From: JAFDZV01 sp964455525
Lineage (GTDB): Bacteria; Bacteroidota; Ignavibacteria; OLB7
Length of the DNA: 64,000 nt
Direction of reading: 5' to 3'
NCBI GenBank assembly: GCA_964455525.1
Contig: CAYVWR010000002.1
Coordinates: 496,001 to 560,000, forward strand
Position 1 is the stretch's first letter. Every line of letters starts with the position of its first letter. The notes below the pieces were generated by a model. The model worked only from the letters and a program-made list of their open reading frames with translations, was not told the origin of the DNA and did not search any database. A program made the translations under genes and the position numbers. Below are positions 34,335 through 42,572 of this stretch, piece after piece.

Positions 34335-34682
34335 ATGAAGATGAATTTTCCTCGCATCATAGCGATCATGGCCTTTTGTGGGCTGGCTGTGGTCTCGACC
34401 GCATCGGCTCAGGGAGATGCCAGCGGTAACAAGACGATCACCATCATCAACAAGACCACGTTCAACGTCGATCGTGTATTCCTTTCGCATGTGAGCGAGG
34501 ACGAGTGGGGTGATGATCTTCTCGGGGATGTGGATGTGTTGAAGCCGGGCGATTCGCTCGAAGTGGAGATCGAATGCGGCAAGTGGGATGCCAAGCTGGT
34601 GGCCGAAGATGAATCCACCTGCACCGTCCGCGAGGTGGACATCTGTGGGGCGGACACCTGGGAGATCACGGCCGACTGTTAA
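34335..34682 (+). CDS. small secreted protein of unknown function
   Basis: 115 residues with a signal peptide (FPRIIAIMAFCGLAVVSTASA, cut near AQG at 25-27). The mature part of about 90 residues is an all-beta domain: NKTITIINKTTFNVDRVFLS, EDEWGDDLLGD, LKPGDSLEVEI and CGKWDAKLV. It resembles a small periplasmic/surface domain of the form xNxTxxxIxxLYISxxxxxxWGxDxLGxxxLxPGxS that I recall as common but functionally unknown (from memory). Four cysteines (near 78, 94, 102 and 115) may form disulphides. A hairpin terminator lies about 217 nt after the stop. Confidence 0.8.
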   Translation: MKMNFPRIIAIMAFCGLAVVSTASAQGDASGNKTITIINKTTFNVDRVFLSHVSEDEWGDDLLGDVDVLKPGDSLEVEIECGKWDAKLVAEDESTCTVREVDICGADTWEITADC

Positions 34683-34790
34683 GTGCCCCTGCACGGGAAA
34701 CCTGACATTCTGATTGGCTGCCTTAAGCCGGAACAGGATTTTTGATCAGAGACGATGCCAGAAAACTTCTGCGGCAGTGCTTGGGGCTGC

Positions 34791-34833
34791 TGGGCCAGCA
34801 CCCGCGATACATGCGATCCTGGGTGCTGGCCCA
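34791..34833. repeat. long perfect hairpin
   Basis: TGGGCCAGCACCC (34791-34803) pairs perfectly with GGGTGCTGGCCCA (34821-34833) around a 17-nt loop, in the gap 34683-35033, which otherwise holds no gene. No T-run follows. Confidence 0.55.
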
Positions 34834-34898
34834 CGTATCGCTGTTCACAGGTTGTAGAGGACGAAGCAGGCGCTGGTGTGTGTTATACGTAGGAACAG

Positions 34899-34925
34899 AG
34901 GCCCGTGCATCACCACGGGCCTTGT
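34899..34925 (+). terminator. possible rho-independent terminator
   Basis: AGGCCCGTG (34899-34907) pairs with CACGGGCCT (34914-34922) around a 6-nt loop and is followed by TTGTG. It would end the small secreted protein transcript or protect the M61 gene from read-through. Confidence 0.55.
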
Positions 34926-35033
34926 GCGTATCACGCCCTCTCATCCGCCAGGGTTCCCTATCTTTAGGGCTTTAAGCTATTGGCCCGATGAGCAGTATCG
35001 GGTCTTTCTTCAGGAACAGAAGTTGAGCCCGAT

Positions 35034-36836
35034 ATGCCGTATTCGATAGAACAGACCGATGCAGCGCTTCTCGATACCTCCGCCGCCATCCGCTATCACC
35101 TTACCTTCCCGAATGCCGCACAGCATGTGATGAACGTGGTGATGGAAGTCGATAGCGCCGCCAGGGAGCTGGTGCTTGCAATGCCCAACTGGATTCCTGG
35201 CTCGTATAAGGTGCGTGATTTTATAGCCTACCAGGGTGATGTGCGGGCGGTTGGCCCATCCGGCGAACATCTGGAGATGGAGTGGATCGCCAAGAACAGA
35301 CTGCGGGTGAACACCGGAGGGCTTGGTACGTTCAGGCTCTGCTATACCTACTATGGCAACGAGCGCTCGGTCCGGCAAACACATGTGAACCGATTCCATG
35401 CCTTTATCAACCCCGCCAACTGCATGATGTATGTCGAGGGGCGGACCGACGAGATCCATCATGTGCGGATCGACCATCCTTGGCAACAGGTCTCCACCGC
35501 GCTTTCGCCGGTGATCGAAGGGGTGTGGGGAGCGCTCAACTACGATATCTTGGTTGATTCACCGTTGGAGATCGGCGATCATGTGGTGGCACACTACCGT
35601 CGCCATGGTGCATTGCACGAGGTTGCCATAACCGGCATCGGCGATTTTAATCCCGACTGGCTTGCCGAGCAGACCAAACGGATCATCGACCAGGCGGCTG
35701 CCATGTGGGGGAGGCTGCCGTACGACCGCTATGTCTTCATTATCCAGCTTCTTCCAGGACAATACGGCGGCCTTGAGCATGCCCGCTCCTCGGTGAATAT
35801 GTTCGATGCGGAGATATTTGCCGATAAGGCGCGAGTCGTGCAGCTTCTTACCCTTCTCTGCCACGAATACTTCCATCTCTGGAATGTGAAGCGCATCCGT
35901 CCGCGCGAGCTTGGCCCGTTCAACTACGATGCCGAGAACTACTCCCGGATGCTCTGGCTGGCCGAGGGGGTCACAAGCTATTATGACGATCTGAACTCCT
36001 ATCGCTGCGGATTTTATAGTCGTGATGAATACCTGAAATCGCTTGCCGGCGAGCATCTTGCCCGGCTCCTCGATGTGCCCGGACGCAAGGCGATGTCGGT
36101 CAAGGATAGCAGCTATCTGAGCTGGGTGAAGCTCTACATTCCCACGCCGGACTCCGGTAATCGCTTCCCAAGTTATTATCTGAAGGGGGGGGTGATCTTC
36201 CTTCTTCTCGATCTTTCCATTATCGCCGATACCGATGGGCAACACTCGCTCGATGATGGCATGCGTGCTCTTATGGATCGCTATCTGGCCGATCCTGCCA
36301 CAGGGATCACCGAGGACGAGTTTATCGGGATCGTGAGCGCCGCGACCGATGTTGATATCCGAGAGCGGCTGCTGTCATGGCTCGATGGCACCGATGAGCT
36401 TCCGGTGGAGGAGGTGCTGGCCCGTCTCGGGCTTCTCTGGCGCAAAAAGGAGGAGCGACGCGAGAACCTGTTCGGTGCCGATCTGGAGTTCCAGCCGCCT
36501 GCGCCTGAGCGCTGGACCGGGCTGTACCCGGAGGATTTCAAGACCGGTGTGAAGGTTGCCAGGGTTATGCGCGATTCCCCGGCCGAGCACGCCGGTATCG
36601 GGGCAGATGATGAGCTGCTGGCGCTCGATGGCGTTCGTGTAAGCAGCGGCAGGCAGTGGGATGCCCTGCTGCGAGGGGTGCACGATCGCGAACATATCCG
36701 GATTACTGCTGCCAGCGAGGGACGGCTGTATGAAACGGTGCTGCATCTGAAGGCCAGGGAGAGTTATGAGATTCTGGAGCAGGAGGAGATGGGGGAGCTT
36801 GAGCGTAGACGCCTGGAGCGCTGGCTGATGCGGTAG
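35034..36836 (+). CDS. M61 family metallopeptidase (glycyl aminopeptidase type) with PDZ domain
   Basis: 600 residues. The N-terminal half (to about 200) is the beta-rich M61 domain, followed by the zinc peptidase core: GGLEHARSS near residue 244, the zinc motif HEYFH at 277-281, and the third ligand Glu in WLAEGVTSYYDD at about 311. A PDZ domain lies at about 505-575 (PAEHAGIGADDELLALDGVRV). No signal peptide is visible, so it is cytoplasmic unless the start is misplaced. Family members cleave glycine- or alanine-led peptides. A homopolymeric G8 lies in the coding sequence near 36186. A 15-bp tandem repeat overlaps its stop codon. Confidence 0.93.
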   Translation: MPYSIEQTDAALLDTSAAIRYHLTFPNAAQHVMNVVMEVDSAARELVLAMPNWIPGSYKVRDFIAYQGDVRAVGPSGEHLEMEWIAKNRLRVNTGGLGTFRLCYTYYGNERSVRQTHVNRFHAFINPANCMMYVEGRTDEIHHVRIDHPWQQVSTALSPVIEGVWGALNYDILVDSPLEIGDHVVAHYRRHGALHEVAITGIGDFNPDWLAEQTKRIIDQAAAMWGRLPYDRYVFIIQLLPGQYGGLEHARSSVNMFDAEIFADKARVVQLLTLLCHEYFHLWNVKRIRPRELGPFNYDAENYSRMLWLAEGVTSYYDDLNSYRCGFYSRDEYLKSLAGEHLARLLDVPGRKAMSVKDSSYLSWVKLYIPTPDSGNRFPSYYLKGGVIFLLLDLSIIADTDGQHSLDDGMRALMDRYLADPATGITEDEFIGIVSAATDVDIRERLLSWLDGTDELPVEEVLARLGLLWRKKEERRENLFGADLEFQPPAPERWTGLYPEDFKTGVKVARVMRDSPAEHAGIGADDELLALDGVRVSSGRQWDALLRGVHDREHIRITAASEGRLYETVLHLKARESYEILEQEEMGELERRRLERWLMR

Positions 36837-36879
36837 AATCCCGATCCCCAGAATCCCGGTTCCCAGAATCCCGATCCCA
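36835..36879. repeat. three tandem 15-bp repeats
   Basis: AGAATCCCGATCCCC, AGAATCCCGGTTCCC and AGAATCCCGATCCCA follow one another at 36835-36849, 36850-36864 and 36865-36879. The first copy begins inside the stop codon of the M61 gene. Confidence 0.85.
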
Positions 36880-36894
36880 TAGTGTCAGGCAATG

Positions 36895-36938
36895 GCCGGG
36901 CATCACGCCGTACAGAACTATGACGCGTGATGTCCGGC
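36895..36938. repeat. 14-bp hairpin downstream of the M61 gene
   Basis: GCCGGGCATCACGC (36895-36908) pairs with GCGTGATGTCCGGC (36925-36938), one G-U pair, 16-nt loop. No T-run. The surrounding gap 36837-37323 holds no gene; the promoter of the next gene is not recognisable. Confidence 0.55.
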
Positions 36939-37323
36939 ACAGCGCGATGATCCGGTCCGGCGTCCCTGCATCACTTATCGCTATACGGAATCTGTGCTGG
37001 AATGGCCGGTATCTGCCTCTATTATGAGCCGATGATCTGGGCGGTCCCTCCCCCTGCGCGATTTTTATTTCACCACAGCGCGTCCTGCGGTAACAATCCG
37101 ATGCCCTCGTGTTCTATACTCCAATAGACGGTATTTCTTCCAACAGGCTTCGAGAGAGAGCGCCCCTCTTTGGTACCTCAACCCGTTGAGTATCGTCCTT
37201 GACAGTCTCCCGGTCAGGGGTCGGATGGTCGGCCCTGGAACACGCAGACCGGCGACGGGAGGCACCATTCGATATCAACCGTAACGGTTGGAACCAGCGT
37301 ATTTATCTTCAATGAGGTGCGGT

Positions 37324-39696
37324 ATGAGATTTATGAAACGAACGCTTGCTGCGGCTCTGCTGCTTGGTGCACTGGGCTTTACAGGCCTTCAGGCGCAGAG
37401 CGATGGCAACTGGAATTTTCCGACACAGTTCGGCCCGGCCAACAGCGGCACAGATTTTTTCTTCTCCTGTCCGAGCAACTGGGATCTGCCGGGGAGCAAT
37501 ACGTATTACATCCGCTTGTACATTACCTCCACCACCAAGACCAATGTCGAGGTGTGGGTGGGAGGGGTGCTCAAGCAGACGTTGGTCACAAAGCCTTATG
37601 CCGTTGTTACGGCCGATCTGACCGCCTCCGAGGCACAGGCGATTGTACGTACCGATGCGCCTCCGGTGCCGAACGATGCTCTGTATCGCAACAAGGCCAT
37701 TCGTGTCGTCGCCGAGGACCCCGTGATCCTCTATGTGATGAATCGTACCACCTATACCAGCGATGGCATGCTGCTGTTGCCGGTGAGCGCGCTCGGCCGG
37801 GAGTATATCGCTTCCTCGTATAGCGCCGTGATCGGCGGCACCCAGGAGCTTCCGTCGCAGTTCCTGGTGATCGCTCCGTATGATTCCACCCAGGTGACGA
37901 TCACCCCGCCGATGGCGTCGCCGAATCATCCGGGCGGAACCCCCTATACCGTCACGTTGGATCAGGGCGATGTCTACTCGGTGATGTCGGTTGGGGCGGG
38001 CGGCGATATGTCCGGCGCTGTTATCACCGGCGATAAGCCCATCGCCGTGGTTGCCGGCCAGAACTGTACCTACATCCCCGACATGCTCAACTTCTGCTGC
38101 TGCGACCATCTGGCCGAAGGTATGCTGCCGGTTGCGTCGTGGGGCACAACGTATTATGCGGTGCCGTTGGCAACCCGTCTGAAAGGCGATTTCTATCGTG
38201 TGTTCGCCAAGGAAGCAAATACCACGGTTTCCATAGATGGTGTCGTGCATTCCACGATCAACGGGCCAGGAGGTGTGGCTGGCACCGGCTGGTTCGAGTA
38301 TCGTGCAATGACAAAGGACCCGGTCGAGTTTACAGCCGACAAGCCGATCAGCGTCTTCCAGTATAGCACCTCGGGTGCCTATGATGGCAATGCCGGCGAT
38401 CCGTTCTATCTGACCCTTACCCCTCTGGAGCAGTATGGGACACAAATGGTCTTCTCCACCCCCGGCAACGATTTTCCTATCAATTATGTGAATATCGTAA
38501 CTGACTCGGCCAATCTGCATGCTCTGGAGATTGCCGTGGGAGAAACCAACAGTTGGCAGAATGTGCTCCTGATGCCCGGCGCGGGAACACCAGTGGGGTT
38601 CACGACCCAGCATAATGGAAAGGATTATGTGGGGCTTTCGCTCTCGATTCCCGGTGGTGTCTATAAGCTGCGCGCACCTGAGCCGTTCGCTGTCTACAGC
38701 TATGGCTTCAGCGACTGGGATTCCTACGGATACCCGGCTGGCGCGTTGACCTGCGATCTGACGATCGACGATACTACCGCGCCCATGATCACGGCCGTCC
38801 GTGATTATGGTGGCAATACTTCCGGTGTCATTAGCGCAGAGGCCGCCGATGGTGCCCGCCGCACGACGCTCTCCACGATCAGCCTGCCAAAGGAATTGGC
38901 GGAGAACTTCCAGTTCACGCTGAGCGAGTTCAAGCCGGGCCTGACGACCGATGCGGAATACTCGCTCTCTCCGGTCGATCGAAAAAAATTCGCTACAGCT
39001 ACCCTGTATGTCTCCGATATGGTGGGCAATACCAGGACCGTTACGGTCACATACGAGCCTGTAACGCAGGTCGAGATCGATATCAGCGGAGCGCCCATCA
39101 CCTTCGAGGATGGTCTGGTTGGCGCCAGGTTCCAGGAGGGTACCGTCGTTACCAATAACGGCAAGGAGATGGTGGAGATCCATAGCATCAGCCTCGCCGA
39201 TGGCAATAAGGGCTTCAAGGTGCTCGGGCCAAGCGCACCGTTCACACTGGCTCCGGCTGGTAGTGCCGGCAATTCGATGACGGTTGATGTCGAGTTCCAG
39301 CCGATCGGAGCCGGTACGTTCTCCGATACGGTTCTGTTCTGGAGCAAGTGCTGTGTGCTGTTCAAGGTGCCGGTCATTGGCTTCGCCGATGACCATGTGG
39401 TCAGTGTCCCGCTGGATGGCCAGGGCGCTACCGTGAGCAGCGTGAATGTTTCGCCAAACCCGGCACGGGGTGAGATGGCCGTGGTGAACTTCACGATGCA
39501 GCGCAAGGGAAGCCTGAGCGTGATGATCGTGGATGCCGCTGGAAAGGATGTGCAGGCGATCGCCGATGGCGTGGTGCTGGAGCAGGGCGCGCAGAGCCTG
39601 AAACTGGATCTGGGTGGCCTTGCCTCGGGAAGCTACTTTGTCCGCATCGTTGCGGCAGGACGTACGGTGATCGCGCCGCTGGTGATTACCCGGTAA
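37324..39696 (+). CDS. secreted surface protein, IgGFc-binding-like domain with C-terminal sorting module
   Basis: 790 residues. A signal peptide (MKRTLAAALLLGALGFTG, cut near LQAQ) is followed by an N-terminal region (to about 400) like the IgGFc-binding domain: PVILYVMNRTTYTSDGMLLL and LGREYIASSYS. A beta-sandwich part lies at about 600-690. The last 85 residues read VSPNPARGEMAVVNFT, ... SVMIVDAAGK ..., LDLGGLASGSYFVRI and VITR, the typical C-terminal domain that directs proteins to the type IX secretion system. The protein is likely exported and anchored on the cell surface. No T9SS machinery genes lie in this window. Start chosen at 37324 (MRFMKRT); 37333 is also possible. Confidence 0.9.
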   Translation: MRFMKRTLAAALLLGALGFTGLQAQSDGNWNFPTQFGPANSGTDFFFSCPSNWDLPGSNTYYIRLYITSTTKTNVEVWVGGVLKQTLVTKPYAVVTADLTASEAQAIVRTDAPPVPNDALYRNKAIRVVAEDPVILYVMNRTTYTSDGMLLLPVSALGREYIASSYSAVIGGTQELPSQFLVIAPYDSTQVTITPPMASPNHPGGTPYTVTLDQGDVYSVMSVGAGGDMSGAVITGDKPIAVVAGQNCTYIPDMLNFCCCDHLAEGMLPVASWGTTYYAVPLATRLKGDFYRVFAKEANTTVSIDGVVHSTINGPGGVAGTGWFEYRAMTKDPVEFTADKPISVFQYSTSGAYDGNAGDPFYLTLTPLEQYGTQMVFSTPGNDFPINYVNIVTDSANLHALEIAVGETNSWQNVLLMPGAGTPVGFTTQHNGKDYVGLSLSIPGGVYKLRAPEPFAVYSYGFSDWDSYGYPAGALTCDLTIDDTTAPMITAVRDYGGNTSGVISAEAADGARRTTLSTISLPKELAENFQFTLSEFKPGLTTDAEYSLSPVDRKKFATATLYVSDMVGNTRTVTVTYEPVTQVEIDISGAPITFEDGLVGARFQEGTVVTNNGKEMVEIHSISLADGNKGFKVLGPSAPFTLAPAGSAGNSMTVDVEFQPIGAGTFSDTVLFWSKCCVLFKVPVIGFADDHVVSVPLDGQGATVSSVNVSPNPARGEMAVVNFTMQRKGSLSVMIVDAAGKDVQAIADGVVLEQGAQSLKLDLGGLASGSYFVRIVAAGRTVIAPLVITR

Positions 39697-39730
39697 TAAT
39701 GCGGTTGTCTTGTAAGGTAGTATGGAATAC

Positions 39731-39765
39731 CGCCCGGTATGAGAAATCATGCCGGGCGTTTTGTT
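39731..39765 (+). terminator. rho-independent terminator of the surface protein gene
   Basis: CGCCCGGTATGA (39731-39742) pairs with TCATGCCGGGCG (39747-39758), one G-U pair, loop GAAA, then TTTTGTT, 34 nt after the stop. Confidence 0.9.
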
Positions 39766-40693
39766 AGGACACGTGCGAGATATATCTCCAGCAGAATAGT
39801 TGTATGGTCAGCCTGTTTATCCTCCCTGGAACTATAATATTGACACGTAACTAGGTTAATTCTCTCCAGAGATATGCAGGCACAGGAGCAAACCGTGAGC
39901 AACAAAGCGTTAACCAATGCGGTTAAGTGTCGGTAATACCCGGAATGGCACTGCTGGTGTGACGATTATTCACGGCGTGTGCGTACTTAATGAGTAGTGG
40001 GCTGCGCCTGTTAGAAAGGCATATTGCATCCGCTGGTCAAAGGAGATGTGGAACGATGGTGGGAACACTTTGACCGGTATGGCCGGATGCTGTGTGCTTC
40101 ATATAGAGTGCGCCCATGAAGACGCAGCAATCCGGCCGACATATGCAACTGCTCTAGGGCGCTGGTTGATGCTGCCAGCTTCTGATGCGGTGAATATCGG
40201 TTGGGTGATCAATTCCTGTGCTATAGGATAATAGTTCTTCTCTGGTGAGGTAGTAGACTATGATGGGACTAGAGAGCAGGAGTGATCGCCCAATCGATTT
40301 TTTTTGTAGGCGGGATCATTCCGCCTGGTGATGGATCTTGTTCACGAGCGCCATCGGTGCATTGCCTGCGTTGATATTGGGTTGTGATCTAGTGCTCAAC
40401 CCGGTCCGGCTGATGCCGCCGTGCATATTTTTTGTTCCGTAACATGCGCCACCATAGAAGAATGTGGCCGTTCAGCATGTATCATATATCGGCGTGGTGG
40501 CCGGACCATGATTGCTTTCTGCAAAAAATACTCGGCAATGGCCCCACGGTGTTCGGAGCCGACCTTGCTCTGGAAGATCATTTCTGATCTATGGTCCGTC
40601 TCTGGTCTCTGCTCGGAGATCCTGCCCAAGATCCCTGTGGATTCACGATATTGCTGCCGGTTGGGCATCTTCTCATGAATTCAGTATATCCAC
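39766..40693. other. 928-nt gene-free, AT-richer region
   Basis: Short frames occur on both strands but none has a ribosome-binding site or family features; the longest (about 90 codons near 40400-40680) is compositionally unlike a gene. At 39833-39838 there is a TATAAT with no matching -35. T8 at about 40299-40306 stands on the wrong side of the AGGCGG/CCGCCT hairpin to be a terminator for either strand. A decayed gene cannot be excluded. Confidence 0.4.
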
Positions 40694-41569
40694 ATGTCGA
40701 TTCTGATCTGTCCTCTCTGTTCTACCGGTCTGGTGAAAATGGAGAGGGCGTTTGTCTGCGATAATTCTCACAGTTTTGATATCTCCAGAGAGGGATATGT
40801 AAATTTCCTTGCTGCCGCCGGACGGCCCTCGCGATTGCAGGGGGATGTACAGGAAATGCTCCAGTCCAGGCGCCGCTTCTTAAGCGCCGGGGTGTACGAT
40901 TTTCTTATAGAACAGATCGATGCGGTAGCATCGAGCATGTTTCATCCGCTGGCCGAAAGGGAGGCTGTGGTTCTGGATGCCGGATGCGGGGAGGGCTATT
41001 ATCTGCGCAGGCTCAGAGAGCAGATGGCTGCCAGGGGGGCGGCTGGTGAAGGCCCTGGCTGGTACGGCTTTGATATCTCAAAAGATGCGATCAGAATGGC
41101 AGCTCGTGCCGATGCTGCTGCCCGATATTTCGTCCAGGATGTGTACACGGCAATCCCCATGCGCGATGCTTCTGTGGCATTGCTGCTGAACGTGTTTGCA
41201 CCACGGAATTTCAAGGAATTTGCAAGAATACTATCCAATGATGGCCTCTGTCTTGTTGCGATGCCGACAGCCGAGCATCTACAGGAATTGAGAGAGTATT
41301 TCACTATGATCCAGGTGCACCCTCAGAAGGAAGAGAGGGTTCAGGATGAGTTGTCGGACTATTTCGATATTCAGGATCGGATCAGCCTTGCCCGTACTGT
41401 GCAGCTTTCTCCATCGCAGGCTACCGATGCGGTTGGCATGGGGCCTAATTATTGGCACGCAGAGCCGGATCGGCCTTCTGTGGCGCTGCCGGATGAAAAC
41501 ATCCAGGTTACGGTCTCGTTCCTGCTGTATATCCTGCGCCCTAGTGCATATCGCCGGGATCTGCACTAG
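40694..41569 (+). CDS. rlmA: 23S rRNA (guanine-N1)-methyltransferase, RlmA type
   Basis: 291 residues. The N-terminus carries the zinc motif CPLC (6-9) plus C and H in CDNSHSFDISREGYVNFL, then GDVQEMLQSRRRFLSAGVYDFL, the signature of RlmA-family enzymes. A Rossmann S-adenosylmethionine site follows: VVLDAGCGEGYYLRRL near residue 90 and YGFDISKDAIRMAAR. These enzymes methylate N1 of a guanine in 23S rRNA. The C-terminal segment (about 225-291) is shared with the family. It stands alone behind a long empty region. A terminator overlaps its stop codon. Confidence 0.87.
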   Translation: MSILICPLCSTGLVKMERAFVCDNSHSFDISREGYVNFLAAAGRPSRLQGDVQEMLQSRRRFLSAGVYDFLIEQIDAVASSMFHPLAEREAVVLDAGCGEGYYLRRLREQMAARGAAGEGPGWYGFDISKDAIRMAARADAAARYFVQDVYTAIPMRDASVALLLNVFAPRNFKEFARILSNDGLCLVAMPTAEHLQELREYFTMIQVHPQKEERVQDELSDYFDIQDRISLARTVQLSPSQATDAVGMGPNYWHAEPDRPSVALPDENIQVTVSFLLYILRPSAYRRDLH

Positions 41570-41580
41570 GGCGTTATTCT
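41537..41580 (+). terminator. terminator overlapping the rlmA stop codon
   Basis: CGCCCTAGTGCA (41537-41548) pairs perfectly with TGCACTAGGGCG (41562-41573) around a 13-nt loop, followed by TTATTCT. The rlmA TAG (41567-41569) lies in the right arm. Confidence 0.8.
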
Positions 41581-41683
41581 GCTCCTGCTGGCGTCTACAC
41601 CATCACATGAGAGATGGCCCGCCATGGACCAACGCAAATCTCTCCGGTCGGGCGGGCATCGTCGGTTGTGGCATGACGGACGA

Positions 41684-42457
41684 TCATCCTATCATCTCGG
41701 ATACCTGGTCGCGCAGTGCACTGTTGGTGGAGATGGCGCTTCCCCCATGGATCGTTGGCCTCCCCGTCCAGTCGGTAAAGATACCTCCGGCCTCCTCGAT
41801 GATGACCTTCAGCGGCGCCGCATCCCAGACGCTCATTGCCGGATCGAGCATGATATCGGCACGCCCGGATGCTACCAGCATATGGCCATAGCAGTCGCCC
41901 CAGGTGCGAAACATCCGTGTTGCGGCAAGCAGACGACGGAATCCGGGATCTTTTTCAGGCTCCCGCTCGAACCGCCGTATATCGGTTGCCAGGAGAACGG
42001 CTCTGGAAAGATCGCCGACCTCCGAGACCCGCATCCGCCTGCCATTCCAGTAGCTTCCATACCCACGGGCGGCATGATAGGTCTCGCCGAGAGCGGGGAA
42101 GTGGACCACTCCGGCGATGATCTCCCCTTTCTCCTCTACACCGATCATGACGCCGTAGAATGGCACACCTGCGATAAAAGTTTTTGTGCCGTCGAGCGGG
42201 TCGATAATCCAGGTGGTGTCGATGGTACCGTTGCTTAATCCCGACTCCTCGCCGAGAATCGCGTGGTCAGGATAGTGCTTCCGAATGATGCTGACGATCC
42301 TTTCTTCGGCTCGTGTATCTGCCATCGTCACCGGCGAATTGTTTTCCTTCACCTCCACGTTCAGCCCGGATATCTGAAAATATTCGAGCGTGATTTTCCC
42401 GGCTTCAATCGCTGCTTCTACTGCGATATCAAGGATGTGACGAGCGTCGAGAGACAT
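41684..42457 (-). CDS. hisN: inositol-monophosphatase-family phosphatase, probable histidinol-phosphatase
   Basis: 257 residues with the three family motifs: GEESGLSNG (about 69, Glu metal ligand), IIDPLDGTKTFI (about 85-96, two Asp) and SVWDAAPLKVIIEEAGG (about 207-223, Asp). It is a magnesium-dependent, lithium-sensitive-type phosphomonoesterase. Its KENNSPVTMADTRAE start and overall match favour HisN (histidinol-phosphate phosphatase) over inositol monophosphatase, but the substrate is inferred. The gene reads on the minus strand next to the cell-wall hydrolase gene. Start ATG at 42457. Confidence 0.85.
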   Translation of the reverse strand: MSLDARHILDIAVEAAIEAGKITLEYFQISGLNVEVKENNSPVTMADTRAEERIVSIIRKHYPDHAILGEESGLSNGTIDTTWIIDPLDGTKTFIAGVPFYGVMIGVEEKGEIIAGVVHFPALGETYHAARGYGSYWNGRRMRVSEVGDLSRAVLLATDIRRFEREPEKDPGFRRLLAATRMFRTWGDCYGHMLVASGRADIMLDPAMSVWDAAPLKVIIEEAGGIFTDWTGRPTIHGGSAISTNSALRDQVSEMIG

Positions 42458-42572
42458 TGGCTGGCTCCGATGTTGAATGTTCGATGAGAGGTGAGCACAA
42501 TGTGCTCGGGGTCTGCCCGGAGCACAAGTTTCGATCGTGGTTCGGGCGGTCTCCGTGATTGTTGCCGGATTG

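Noticed and set aside
40299..40330. T8 and AGGCGG/CCGCCT hairpin as a terminator
   Set aside because: The T-run lies before the hairpin on the plus strand and the other side is an A-run; it fits neither strand.
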